Below, one piece after another: positions 15,795 to 23,872 of a DNA stretch of 36,177 nt (positions are counted from its first letter, which is position 1; every line of letters begins with the position of its first letter). The notes below the pieces were generated by a model that ran no database searches, was not told the DNA's origin, and was given only the letters and a program-made list of their open reading frames with translations. The position numbers and the translations under genes are program-made. This stretch comes from CAZTTG01 sp964615935. GTDB lineage: Bacteria > Planctomycetota > UBA1135 > GCA-002686595. The stretch is from positions 1-36,177 of the forward strand of contig CAZTTG010000063.1 of assembly GCA_964615935.1 (NCBI GenBank). Reading direction: 5' to 3'.

Positions 15795-17339
15795 TCAGGC
15801 GGCCTCTTCCTGCGGTCGCTTCGACCCGGTCTTGAAGTACATCCAGATCATGCCGACCACGGAGATCATCCCGATGGCGCCCAGCATCAGCCAGATGACC
15901 CAGGGGTGGTAGGTGTTCCAGAGCACCTCGGCGGCGGTGAAGGGGTCCGCTCCGTCCCCCAGGGTGGCCACCAGGGTGTTGAACACCTCCTTGTCCTCGA
16001 TCGCGGCGAGCTCCTCCGCGCTCATGCCCAGGTGATCGACGAGGTAGCGGCCGGCCAGCTTGGACTTGGAGGAGAAGGCGTCGTACAGAGGGCCCGAGGC
16101 GAGGTTGCCGACGAACCATCCGAAGGCGAAGGGCATGTTGGAGTAGCCCATGTACTGCGCCTTCTTGTCCGGCGGCGCGGTCATCCCCACGTATTCGGAG
16201 AACTTGGGGCTGCAGATGATCTCTCCGACCGCGAAGACGATGATGAAGAGGGCGCAGAGGTTGCCGATCTGGGTCATGCCGGCGCCCACGAAGCCGACCA
16301 TGGCGATGATCATGCCCAGCACCAGGGAGAGCATCATCCGGTAGCGGCCGAAGAACCAGGACAGCGGGATGACCAGCAGGATGATCGTGAAGGCGTCCAG
16401 GTTGATCAGGATCTCGGGCTTGGCGGCGCCCTCCGCGGTCAGGAAGTTCTCGGCGGACCAGCCGAAGATCGGGGTGATGGCCGCGTCGAAGAAGGATGTC
16501 AGGATGCCCCCAAAGTCGCGGGTGTCGACCCACTCGTCGATGAAGTTGGGCAGGAGGTCCCAGACCTGCATGAACATCAGCCAGAAGCCGGAGACGATCA
16601 GCAGGAAGCGGAACATCGACTGGTCCCGCCAGAGCTCCTTCATGGTGTCGCCGAAGACTGCCACGGGGCTCTTCTCGGCGGCCGCCGGATCCCGCTCGGG
16701 CTCGCGGAAGATGGCCAGGCAGTAGATCAGGTTCACCAGGCTCACGAGGGCCGCGCCGTAGAACACCTGCGGCCAGGTCGGGTTGAGTTCGTCGCCGCGC
16801 AGGGCGGAAGCGGCCATGGGCGCCGCGAAGGCGCCGACGTTCACCACCCAGTAGAAGATGCCGAAGCCCAGGCCCGAGTTGCCCTCGTTGAGCGTCTTGG
16901 CCACCATCCCCTGCACCGGTGGCTTGAAGATCGCCGTGCCCGTGCCGACCAGGCAGCCCGACAGCATCATCAGCCAGAAACAGCCGGCGTGGGAGCCGCC
17001 TGCCAGGTCGGGGATGTGCCCCATGAGGATGTACCCCACGGCGTTGAGCAAGAAGGCCAGGACCAGGCTCTTGCGGTACCCGTAGGCCTCGGTGTACCCG
17101 CCGGAGATCATCGGAAGCAGGCACTGGATCAGGGCCCAGACGCCGAAGATGATCCCCTTCTCGGTCATGCTGAGGTGCAGCACCGAGTCGTCGCCGAAGA
17201 TGTACAGCGGCAGGACCGCTCGAACTCCGAAGAAGGCCAGCCGCTCCAGCATCTCCGAACCGTTGGCGATCCAGTACATGGGCGGCATCTGGCGGACCTG
17301 CTGGATCGCGGGGACCTGGGTCTTCGGCGGCTCGTTCAT
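15795..17339 (-). CDS. POT/PTR-family proton-coupled oligopeptide transporter (MFS)
   Basis: This 514-aa major-facilitator protein has 12 or more membrane helices. The first helix carries ExxER (E29-M-L-E32-R33) followed by LAFFGVRAVLPLYIF, the proton-coupling signature of peptide transporters. GYTEAYGYRKSL is the loop-2 MFS motif, and FKPPVQGMVAKTL with FYWVVNVGAF matches the POT 'FxPxxxxx...FYxxINxG' stretch. It would import di- and tripeptides in symport with protons. A loop of about 60 residues before the last helices (SKSKLAGRYLVDHLG onwards) is hydrophilic. A -10-like TAGAGT (minus strand, 17382-17377) gives a ~30-nt leader with a GAGAG ribosome site. It could work with the cytosolic oligopeptidase encoded at 4373, though the two are not linked in an operon. 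Confidence 0.85.
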   Translation of the reverse strand: MNEPPKTQVPAIQQVRQMPPMYWIANGSEMLERLAFFGVRAVLPLYIFGDDSVLHLSMTEKGIIFGVWALIQCLLPMISGGYTEAYGYRKSLVLAFLLNAVGYILMGHIPDLAGGSHAGCFWLMMLSGCLVGTGTAIFKPPVQGMVAKTLNEGNSGLGFGIFYWVVNVGAFAAPMAASALRGDELNPTWPQVFYGAALVSLVNLIYCLAIFREPERDPAAAEKSPVAVFGDTMKELWRDQSMFRFLLIVSGFWLMFMQVWDLLPNFIDEWVDTRDFGGILTSFFDAAITPIFGWSAENFLTAEGAAKPEILINLDAFTIILLVIPLSWFFGRYRMMLSLVLGMIIAMVGFVGAGMTQIGNLCALFIIVFAVGEIICSPKFSEYVGMTAPPDKKAQYMGYSNMPFAFGWFVGNLASGPLYDAFSSKSKLAGRYLVDHLGMSAEELAAIEDKEVFNTLVATLGDGADPFTAAEVLWNTYHPWVIWLMLGAIGMISVVGMIWMYFKTGSKRPQEEAA

Positions 17340-17445
17340 GGAGAGGCTCTCGGTCGTGGGGGTTATGGAGCCGACAACTCTAGTACGACCGGCCGAGACG
17401 GCGCAAGGGCGGGCCGATCATCCGCGGTCGGTGCCTGCCGCAGGG

Positions 17446-18561
17446 TCAGTCCCCGGCCCACACGACGTTGTAGAGCGTGTCCCGCTCCACCGGGACGCGG
17501 CCCGCCTCGCGGATGGCGCGGATGAGCTCCTCGCGGGCGGCCTCCTGGGGAGTGGTGGCGCCGGCGTCGTGGTAGATGCGCTCCTCCACCACCGTGCCGT
17601 CCACGTCGTCGGCGCCGAAGGAGAGACAGGCCTGGGCCACGCCCAGCTCCATCAGGATCCAGTAGGCCTTGACGTGGGGGACGTTGTCCAGCATCAGGCG
17701 GGCCACCGCCATCTCGCGCAGCTCGTCCAGGGCGGTGGGGCCGGGGACGTCCGACATCTGGCTGTTCTCGGGGTGGAAGGAGAGCGGGATGTAGGTCTGC
17801 AAGCCCCCGGTCCCGTCCTGCAGCCGGCGCAGGCGGTCGAGGTGGTCGAGGCGCTCCTCGTGCGTCTCGACGTGGCCGTGCAGCATGGTGCAGTTGCTCT
17901 TCAGACCGGCCTCGTGCACCGTGCGGGCGCACTCCAGCCAGCGCTCGCCGCTCATCTTCAGGGGATAGGTCTCGGCCCGCACGCGCTCCGAGAAGACCTC
18001 CGCCCCGCCGCCCGGGCAGGAGTCCAGGCCGGCCTCGATCAGCTCGGGCAGGACCTCCTCCAGGGGCTTGCGAGCCACCTTGGCGATCTGGTCCAGCTCC
18101 ACCATGGTGAAGGCCTTCACGTGGATCGAGGGCCGCGCCTCCTTCACCGCCCGCAGCAGATCCAGGTAGTACTCGTACGGCAGCCTGGGCCACACCCCCG
18201 CCACCATGTGCACCTCGGTGACCGGCTGGTCGAGCTGCTCGCGGATCTTGGCGGCCACCTCCTCGGGGGAGAGGACGAAGGCCCCCTCCTGCTCGGGCAG
18301 CCGCTGGAAGGCGCAGAAGCGGCACAGCTTGTTGCACAGGTTGGTGTAGTCGATGTGCTGGTTGACGTTGAAGTAGGCGCGGTCGCCGTGCAGCCCCTCG
18401 CGCACCCAGTTGGCCAGCTCCCCCAGGGCGAACAGGTGGGGGGTGCGGTACAGGCGCAGGCCGTCCTCGAGGGAGAGGCGCTGGCCCGCCAGCGCCTTCT
18501 CGGCCAGGTCTTCGAGCCCGGCTGCCCCAGCGCTCGCCAGGAGGCGCTCCTGCGCGCTCAC
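17446..18561 (-). CDS. mqnE: Aminodeoxyfutalosine synthase MqnE (radical SAM)
   Basis: This 371-aa radical SAM enzyme joins the MqnA product to adenosine to give aminodeoxyfutalosine. The iron-sulfur motif is C76-NKL-C80-RF-C83 (CX3CX2C), preceded by NVNQHIDYTN. EVHMVAGVWPRLPYEYYLDL and IHVKAFTMVELD are the MqnE-specific strands, where MqnC instead has a QGGhhP motif. GAEVFSERVR and the C-terminal LSFGADDVDGTVVEERI also fit. The length is usual. The GTG start overlaps the stop of mqnC by four bases, so the two are translationally coupled, with mqnC first. There is no obvious terminator before the transporter gene downstream. Confidence 0.93.
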   Translation of the reverse strand: MSAQERLLASAGAAGLEDLAEKALAGQRLSLEDGLRLYRTPHLFALGELANWVREGLHGDRAYFNVNQHIDYTNLCNKLCRFCAFQRLPEQEGAFVLSPEEVAAKIREQLDQPVTEVHMVAGVWPRLPYEYYLDLLRAVKEARPSIHVKAFTMVELDQIAKVARKPLEEVLPELIEAGLDSCPGGGAEVFSERVRAETYPLKMSGERWLECARTVHEAGLKSNCTMLHGHVETHEERLDHLDRLRRLQDGTGGLQTYIPLSFHPENSQMSDVPGPTALDELREMAVARLMLDNVPHVKAYWILMELGVAQACLSFGADDVDGTVVEERIYHDAGATTPQEAAREELIRAIREAGRVPVERDTLYNVVWAGD

Positions 18562-19796
18562 CGGGCCGCCTCCTCTCGGGTGCGGGGGCCGCGGCGGGGG
18601 TCGCCCGGGGGGGCCTCGAAGCGCTCGTCCACGACGCCGTACCAGGTGTTGCGGCGCAGGGGGCGAAAGCCGGCGCGCTCGATCATGCGCTCCACCACCC
18701 CGACCGGCTTGAGGTGGAAGCAGCCCGCCGCGCTGACCACCTTCTCCTCCATCATCGTGCCGCCGAAGTCGTCGCAGCCGAAGCGCAGGGAGAGCTGCGC
18801 GATCTTCATGCCCTGGGTCACGAAGCTGGTCTGCATGTGGGGGACGTTGTCCAGGTAGAGGCGCGCCAGGGCCTGGACGCGCAGGTAGGCCGCGGCCGTG
18901 GCCTTGGGGGGGAGCCGGTCCGCGGCGGGCACGCCCTGCGGCTGCATGTTCCAGCAGATGAAGGCGGTGAAGCCGCCGGTCTCGTCCTGCAGGCCCCGCA
19001 GGCGGTCGAGGTGATCGATCCGCTCCTCGACCGTCTCCAGGTGGCCGAACACCATGGTCGCCGAGCTGCGCAGCCCGGCCTCGTGGACCCGGCGGTGGAC
19101 CTCCAGCCAGCGCTCGCCGCTGCACTTGTTGGGCGACAGGATGCGGCGCACGCGATCGGAGAGGATCTCGGCGCCGGCCCCCGGCACGCTGCCCAGGCCG
19201 GCCCGCACCAGCTCGTCCAGGACCTCCTCCACCGGCCGCTTCTCCATCCTGGAGAGGTGGTCCAGCTCGGGCGCCGACAGGCCGTGGGGGTTGACCTTCG
19301 GGAAGCGCCGGCGCATCTCGGCCAGGAGCTCGCACCACCAGTCGGACCCGAGCTTGGGGTGGTGCCCGCCCTGGATCAGGACCTGCCGGCCGTCCATCTC
19401 GGCCACCTCCTGGATCTCCTCCAGGAGCTGCTCGTGGGACAGCAGCCAGGCCTCCTCGTGCCCGGGTGGGCGGGAGAAGGCGCAGAAGCCGCAGCCGGCG
19501 ACGCAGGCGGCGGTCGTGTTGACGTTGCGGTCGATGATGTAGGTGACCCGCGGCTCTGGATTCAGGCGCCGGCGCACCTCGTCGGCCAGCCGCCCCAGGG
19601 TGAGGAGGTCGGCCCGCTGGTGCAGGAAGAGGCCCTCCTCGGGGGCCAGGCGGCCGCCCTCCAGCACCTTGGCGGAGAGGCGCTCGAGCTCGACGGCGTC
19701 GGGGCCGCGGCGGGCGAGGGAGGCGAGGGGCGCGGACCACGGGGGCGGAACGAGCTCGACCCCGGCGGGGCCCTCGGGCTGGCTCTTGGCGGACAT
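18558..19796 (-). CDS. mqnC: Cyclic dehypoxanthine futalosine synthase MqnC (radical SAM)
   Basis: This 412-aa radical SAM enzyme cyclises dehypoxanthine futalosine in menaquinone synthesis. The cluster motif is C98-VAG-C102-GF-C105, preceded by YIIDRNVNTT, which differs from the MqnE version. VLIQGGHHPKLGSDWW and FPKVNPHGLSAPELDHL are the MqnC-specific motifs; GAEILSDRVRRILSPNKC and QDETGGFTAFICWNMQP follow. The C-terminal ~20 residues are a basic, Pro-rich extension. The ATG is followed directly by the normal N-terminal region. A perfect TATAAT on the minus strand ends 8 nt before it and there is no ribosome site, so a near-leaderless mRNA is likely. It is divergent from glyS. Confidence 0.93.
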   Translation of the reverse strand: MSAKSQPEGPAGVELVPPPWSAPLASLARRGPDAVELERLSAKVLEGGRLAPEEGLFLHQRADLLTLGRLADEVRRRLNPEPRVTYIIDRNVNTTAACVAGCGFCAFSRPPGHEEAWLLSHEQLLEEIQEVAEMDGRQVLIQGGHHPKLGSDWWCELLAEMRRRFPKVNPHGLSAPELDHLSRMEKRPVEEVLDELVRAGLGSVPGAGAEILSDRVRRILSPNKCSGERWLEVHRRVHEAGLRSSATMVFGHLETVEERIDHLDRLRGLQDETGGFTAFICWNMQPQGVPAADRLPPKATAAAYLRVQALARLYLDNVPHMQTSFVTQGMKIAQLSLRFGCDDFGGTMMEEKVVSAAGCFHLKPVGVVERMIERAGFRPLRRNTWYGVVDERFEAPPGDPRRGPRTREEAAR

Positions 19797-19804
19797 GGCG
19801 CCGG

Positions 19805-19810
19805 ATTATA
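19805..19810 (-). promoter_or_regulatory. Consensus -10 TATAAT for the mqnC-mqnE operon
   Basis: TATAAT on the minus strand is the best -10 in the window and stands out in very GC-rich sequence. It ends 8 nt before the mqnC start codon, so the leader would be zero to two bases. A clear -35 was not found. Confidence 0.55.
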
Positions 19811-19844
19811 GGCCCGCGCGCCGGAAGACTCCCGGGGCGGCTGG

Positions 19845-19850
19845 TAGACT
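19845..19850 (+). promoter_or_regulatory. -10-like TAGACT for glyS
   Basis: TAGACT lies 50 nt before the glyS ATG in the 104-bp divergent region shared with mqnC. It fits TANNNT and resembles the TAGAGT before the RRM gene. It is a motif-level call only. Confidence 0.35.
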
Positions 19851-19900
19851 CCGCCGCCCATCGCTCACAGGTCCGCCCGGCGACAACCCACCCCCACACC

Positions 19901-21247
19901 ATGGCCAAGCCCAAGCCCAGCCTCATGGACAAGATCGTCTCCCTGTGCAAGCGCAGGGGGTTCGTCTTCCAGGCCTCCGAGATCTACGGCGGCATCGGAA
20001 ACACCTACGACTACGGCCCCCTGGGGGTCGAGCTCCTGCGACGGGTGAAGGACGCCTGGTGGGCGCGGGTGGTGACCGGCCGCGAGGACGTGGTGGGGCT
20101 CGACTCGGCCATCATCCAGCACCCGCGGGTGTGGGAGACCTCCGGCCACGTGGGCGGCTTCACCGACCCCATGGTGGACTGCAAGAAGTGCAAGGCCCGC
20201 TTCCGCGCCGACGACCTGGAGAACGCCCGCTGCCCGGAGAAGCCCTCCAAGCGGCCGGGCGAGTGCGACGGCGAGCTGACCGAGCCGCGCTCCTTCAACC
20301 TGATGTTCAAGACCAACGTGGGCCCGGTGGAGGACTCCTCCTCGGTCGCCTACCTGCGCCCCGAGACGGCCCAGGGCATCTTTCTGAACTTCCTCAACGC
20401 CCTCAACGCTTCGCGCCTCAAGCCGCCCTTCGGGATCGCCCAGATCGGCAAGTCCTTCCGCAACGAGATCACCCCCGGCAACTTCGTCTTCCGCACCCGC
20501 GAGTTCGAGCAGGCCGAGATGGAGTTCTTCATCCCTCCGGATCAGAACGGTCACTGGTACGAGTACTGGAAGAACGAGCGCCTGCAGTGGTACCTGGACC
20601 TGGGCATCCGGCCCGAGAAGCTGCGGCTGCGGGAGCACGAGGCCGACGAGCTGTCCCACTACTCGATCGGCACCACCGACATCGAGTACGAGTATCCCTT
20701 CGGGTGGGGCGAGCTGGAGGGCATCGCCTGCCGCACCAGCTTCGACCTCAACGCCCACTCCGAGGCCTCGGGCACCGACCTCTCCTACTTCGACCCGCAG
20801 ACCAAGGAGCGCTACCGGCCCTACGTGGTGGAGCCCGCCGGGGGCATCAACCGCATGGCCCTGACCTTCCTGATCGACGGTTACGAGGAGGAACCGCTGG
20901 AGAAGGAGACCCGCACGGTCATCCGCCTCCACCCCGAGATCGCGCCCACCACGGTGGCCGTCTTCCCGCTGGTCAAGAAGGACGGCATGCCCGAGCGCGC
21001 CCGCGAGATCGAGGCCGAGCTGAGGCGCGCGCGCCTGTCGACCTTCTACGACGAGAAGGGCGCCATCGGCCGCCGCTACCGCCGGCAGGACGAGGTGGGG
21101 ACCCCCTTCTGCGTCACCGTGGACGGCGACACCCTGACCGAGGGCGCGGTCACGGTGCGCCACCGCGACTCCATGGAGCAGGAGCGCGTGCCCACGGGCG
21201 AGATCCAGGCCTGGCTGCGGGAGGCGATCGAGGGCTGGAAGCGGTAG
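19901..21247 (+). CDS. glyS: Glycyl-tRNA synthetase, single-chain alpha2 type
   Basis: This 448-aa class II synthetase charges tRNA-Gly in the cytosol. It is the homodimeric type found in archaea, eukaryotes and many bacteria, not the alpha2beta2 GlyQ/GlyS pair. Landmarks are YGGIGNTYDYGPLG near the N-terminus, FNLMFKTNVGPVEDSS then YLRPETAQGIF, motif 2 with FRNEITPGNFVFRTREFEQ, and motif 3 at EPAGGINRMALTFLIDGYEEE. A zinc-site-like pair, CKKCKARF and a later C-x8-C (CPEKPSKRPGEC), sits in the insertion. The anticodon-binding domain follows (TTVAVFPLVKK). The ATG fits the family start; no Shine-Dalgarno sequence is obvious. It is a single-gene unit, essential in most bacteria. Confidence 0.97.
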   Translation: MAKPKPSLMDKIVSLCKRRGFVFQASEIYGGIGNTYDYGPLGVELLRRVKDAWWARVVTGREDVVGLDSAIIQHPRVWETSGHVGGFTDPMVDCKKCKARFRADDLENARCPEKPSKRPGECDGELTEPRSFNLMFKTNVGPVEDSSSVAYLRPETAQGIFLNFLNALNASRLKPPFGIAQIGKSFRNEITPGNFVFRTREFEQAEMEFFIPPDQNGHWYEYWKNERLQWYLDLGIRPEKLRLREHEADELSHYSIGTTDIEYEYPFGWGELEGIACRTSFDLNAHSEASGTDLSYFDPQTKERYRPYVVEPAGGINRMALTFLIDGYEEEPLEKETRTVIRLHPEIAPTTVAVFPLVKKDGMPERAREIEAELRRARLSTFYDEKGAIGRRYRRQDEVGTPFCVTVDGDTLTEGAVTVRHRDSMEQERVPTGEIQAWLREAIEGWKR

Positions 21248-21311
21248 GTACGCAGTTGTCCTGACTCCGTACCGGCTCTGGGAGGGCTCTCCGCGCGCCC
21301 GCCCGGTACCC

Positions 21312-21332
21312 GGGGGATTGGGCTCATCCCCC
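21312..21332 (+). terminator. Stem-loop downstream of glyS, doubtful terminator
   Basis: GGGGGAT (21312-21318) pairs with ATCCCCC (21326-21332) around a 7-nt loop. No T-run follows, so it is not a classical intrinsic terminator. A weaker GGTACG/CGTACC pair (21247-21252 with 21268-21273) starts at the glyS stop codon. Confidence 0.3.
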
Positions 21333-21355
21333 CCCTCCCGCAGGACGATAGGGCC

Positions 21356-21400
21356 GATACCCGTGCCTGGGTAGGTATCGCGTTCCATGTCCGTCGGAGG
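21356..21400 (+). promoter_or_regulatory. Inverted repeat and Shine-Dalgarno site before the 820-aa protein gene
   Basis: GATACC (21356-21361) and GGTATC (21374-21379) form a 6-bp inverted repeat with a 12-nt gap and could be an operator. GGAGG at 21396-21400 lies 9 nt before the ATG at 21410 and fixes that start over the out-of-frame ATG at 21387. Confidence 0.4.
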
Positions 21401-21409
21401 CGGGTCCCC

Positions 21410-23872
21410 ATGTCCAACCGCGGAAGTGCAGCCGCCATGCGCCAGCCCGCTGACGTACGCATGACGGCCTGGATGCTGACCGCCCTGTTCGTCCTTCAGG
21501 GCCCGATCTCGGCCGCTGGAACCCTCGACCAGGGCGACCCCCCCGACCGACCCTCGCCGGGCGCGGCCCGGCAGGAGGGAGCCGGGCCGGAGCCGGGCGC
21601 CGCGAAGGCGGAGCTGGTGGCGCTGCGGGGGAAGATCCGCTCGCTCCTGGTGCAGAACGACGCGCTGCGGCGGAGGATCCGCTTCTTCGACGCGGCCGGC
21701 CTGACGGGGGAGGGCACCTGGAGGCTGCCCGACGGGAGCATCATCGACGAGGAGCCGCCGCGAGCGATCCGCAAGCTCGAGATGCTCATCGAGCTGAACC
21801 AGGGCCGCATCCAGACGCACGGCGAGCGGATCGTGGAGATCGAGGATGAAGGCCTCTCCGACGGGGAGAGTTCCCCGCGCTACGGCACGCACGGCTTCAC
21901 GGTGATGCACGGGAGCGACACCCCCGAGATGCTGCGCGATCGGATCCGCAGGTACGAGGAGTCGATCCGGCACGAGCGCGAGGTCCTCGCGGAGATCGAG
22001 CACATCATGCGGACGGTCTCGAACTACAACGAGAGCCCCGCCAGGGAGAGGTGGTGGGCCCTCCTGGGGTCGACCGTCGCCGGGCCCCGGAAGGCCGAGG
22101 ACGCCGCCGACGGGCTGCGGAGGTCCATCGAGCAGTCGGAGCGCCTCCTCCAGGAGAATCGGGGCCGGCTGGCCCGCCTGGAGCAGGCCATCGCCGACGG
22201 CGAGCGGATCCAGCGCGAGCGCCGGGGCGACGAGTCGGGGCCCGGCACGCAGCAGTTCCAGGAGCTGATGTTCGCCATGGGCTTCATCTGGATCGAGAAG
22301 CCCAAGCGCTGGATCAACATCCTCGATCGCTCCGAGGAGGAGATCGAGCGTCGGGCCGGCAGCGTGCGCGAGCAGATCCGGGGCTTCGCCGTGGACCTGC
22401 CCTATGAGACGCAGGACATCATCAACCGGATCCTGGCGCAGATCGAGCGGGACCCCTCCCCCGCGCAGGCCCTGGCGCGCCTCATGCGGCTGCGCAACGG
22501 GGTCTTCATGATGTCCCGGGCCGAGGAGATGGCGCACCGCGACATCGGCGTGGTCGAGACCGTGGGCGTGGGCATGAACGTGATCTCCATCGCCACGCCC
22601 GGCGCCAACGACTACCGCGACTTCTACGAGCTGATGGAGGGCAAGGACATGTGGACCGAGCGGGAGCTCGCCTGGTGGGAGCAGGCGCTCTGCGGCGTCG
22701 GTCTGGTGGTGGGCGCCGGCGCGGCCTACCGGCAGCTCTTCAAGGGCTCCAAGGGCGCCGTGAAGGCGGCCGAGCGCGCCCTGATCGAGGGCGCCGAGCT
22801 CGGCGTCGAGCAGGCGCGCGCCCTGCGCTTCGCCGACGAGATCATCGAGGGGGGCGAGGACGCGCGGCGCGCCCTGCAGGAGATGCTCGAGGAGACCCCC
22901 GGGGCCCTGGAGCGCTACCGCGCCTTCGTGCAGGCGCAGGAGCTGGCGGCGCGCAAGGTGGATGAGTTCGCCGCGGCCATGAAGACCGGCAGCGGCGAGA
23001 AGAAGCTCGCGGCGCTCTTCGAGATCCAGGGCGACTGGCAGGCCATCGCCGAGCTGAATCGCCGCTCGGACGAGCTCAAGATCGGCTTCAACAAGCTGCT
23101 GGGCGGGATCTACGACGACGTGGACGACCTGGTGCGCAAGAAGGCGGTGGGTCACTTCAGCGAGGTGGAGGGCCAGGGCTTCGCCATGCGGATCCGCGAG
23201 GAGCACGTCTCGGTCTTCTGCGCCTCGAACCCCTCGGCCAAGATCAAGGTCTCCAAGGACCGCGACTTCACCCTGCGCCTCTTCGGCGTGGACCTGCCCA
23301 GCGACCTCTCCGAGGACCTCTACAACCAGGCGCTGCACGAGGTGCTGCGCAAGCGGGGCGTGATCGGCAAGGAGGTGGACCCGAAGAAGCTGGGCCAGTT
23401 CTGGGACCAGGTCTCGGTCAACTGGCGCCACGCCGAGGCCTACAACGGCCACGACCTGCACAACATCCTGAACCCGACCACCTTCCACTTCGCCGACCCC
23501 GAGCAGATCTCCCTGGTGGTGGCGCACAAGGGCCGCGAGCACTTCACCGAGGCGGCGCACCTCGCGCGGCACGGCGGCAACGCGCGGCGCGCGGAGCAGC
23601 ACATGGCCGAGGGGCTCTACCAGCTCACCAAGCAGTACCGCAACCAGCTCGAGAAGTTCGTGGGCATCGCGCAGGACGCCGGGAAGAAGGTCGAGATCCC
23701 ACCCGGCCTCTCCAAGGCGGTGGAGGTGGTGCGGCTGGTGGAGGAGAAGCGGCTCACCCCGGTGGAGGCCGAGCTGGTGATCAAGGGGCTGGGCTTCGAT
23801 CCCGACCGGCTGGCCCAGGCGATCGGGACCAACCTGGCGGCGCTGACCAAGATCGCGGTGGAGGCGCAATGA
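21410..23872 (+). CDS. Large exported coiled-coil protein with pre-toxin (PT-TG)-like segment and unknown C-terminal domain
   Basis: I do not recognise this 820-aa protein as a whole. Residues 18-37 (MTAWMLTALFVLQGPISAAG) form a Sec-type signal or anchor. Residues 60-345 are mostly charged coiled coil (for example AELVALRGKIRSLLVQNDAL). Residues 399-450 (ANDYRDFYELMEGKDMWTE, then LAWWEQALCGVGLVVGAG) resemble the pre-toxin TG domain that precedes the toxin module in polymorphic toxins. The remaining ~370 residues include SKDRDFTLRLFG (615-626, acidic D617/D619) and WRHAEAYNGHDLHN (672-685, three histidines), which I cannot place. The protein is probably extracytoplasmic. Its stop overlaps the next gene's ATG (ATGA), so the two are coupled. 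An effector or toxin role is inference; a structural envelope role is also possible. Confidence 0.8.
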   Translation: MSNRGSAAAMRQPADVRMTAWMLTALFVLQGPISAAGTLDQGDPPDRPSPGAARQEGAGPEPGAAKAELVALRGKIRSLLVQNDALRRRIRFFDAAGLTGEGTWRLPDGSIIDEEPPRAIRKLEMLIELNQGRIQTHGERIVEIEDEGLSDGESSPRYGTHGFTVMHGSDTPEMLRDRIRRYEESIRHEREVLAEIEHIMRTVSNYNESPARERWWALLGSTVAGPRKAEDAADGLRRSIEQSERLLQENRGRLARLEQAIADGERIQRERRGDESGPGTQQFQELMFAMGFIWIEKPKRWINILDRSEEEIERRAGSVREQIRGFAVDLPYETQDIINRILAQIERDPSPAQALARLMRLRNGVFMMSRAEEMAHRDIGVVETVGVGMNVISIATPGANDYRDFYELMEGKDMWTERELAWWEQALCGVGLVVGAGAAYRQLFKGSKGAVKAAERALIEGAELGVEQARALRFADEIIEGGEDARRALQEMLEETPGALERYRAFVQAQELAARKVDEFAAAMKTGSGEKKLAALFEIQGDWQAIAELNRRSDELKIGFNKLLGGIYDDVDDLVRKKAVGHFSEVEGQGFAMRIREEHVSVFCASNPSAKIKVSKDRDFTLRLFGVDLPSDLSEDLYNQALHEVLRKRGVIGKEVDPKKLGQFWDQVSVNWRHAEAYNGHDLHNILNPTTFHFADPEQISLVVAHKGREHFTEAAHLARHGGNARRAEQHMAEGLYQLTKQYRNQLEKFVGIAQDAGKKVEIPPGLSKAVEVVRLVEEKRLTPVEAELVIKGLGFDPDRLAQAIGTNLAALTKIAVEAQ

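Noticed and set aside
17446..19796. Reverse assignment of mqnC and mqnE
   Set aside because: The QGGHHP and NVNTT motifs belong to MqnC (18558-19796); the VAGVWPRLPYEYY and NQHIDYTN motifs belong to MqnE (17446-18561).
21248..21409. tRNA or riboswitch between glyS and the 820-aa gene
   Set aside because: Stem-loops are present but there is no T-loop or anticodon arm pattern and no known riboswitch core; the glycine riboswitch would not be expected downstream of glyS.
19865..23869. Minus-strand open frame of about 1330 codons opposite glyS and the 820-aa gene
   Set aside because: It spans two real genes and their gap, has no domain signature, and its composition is that of complemented codons.
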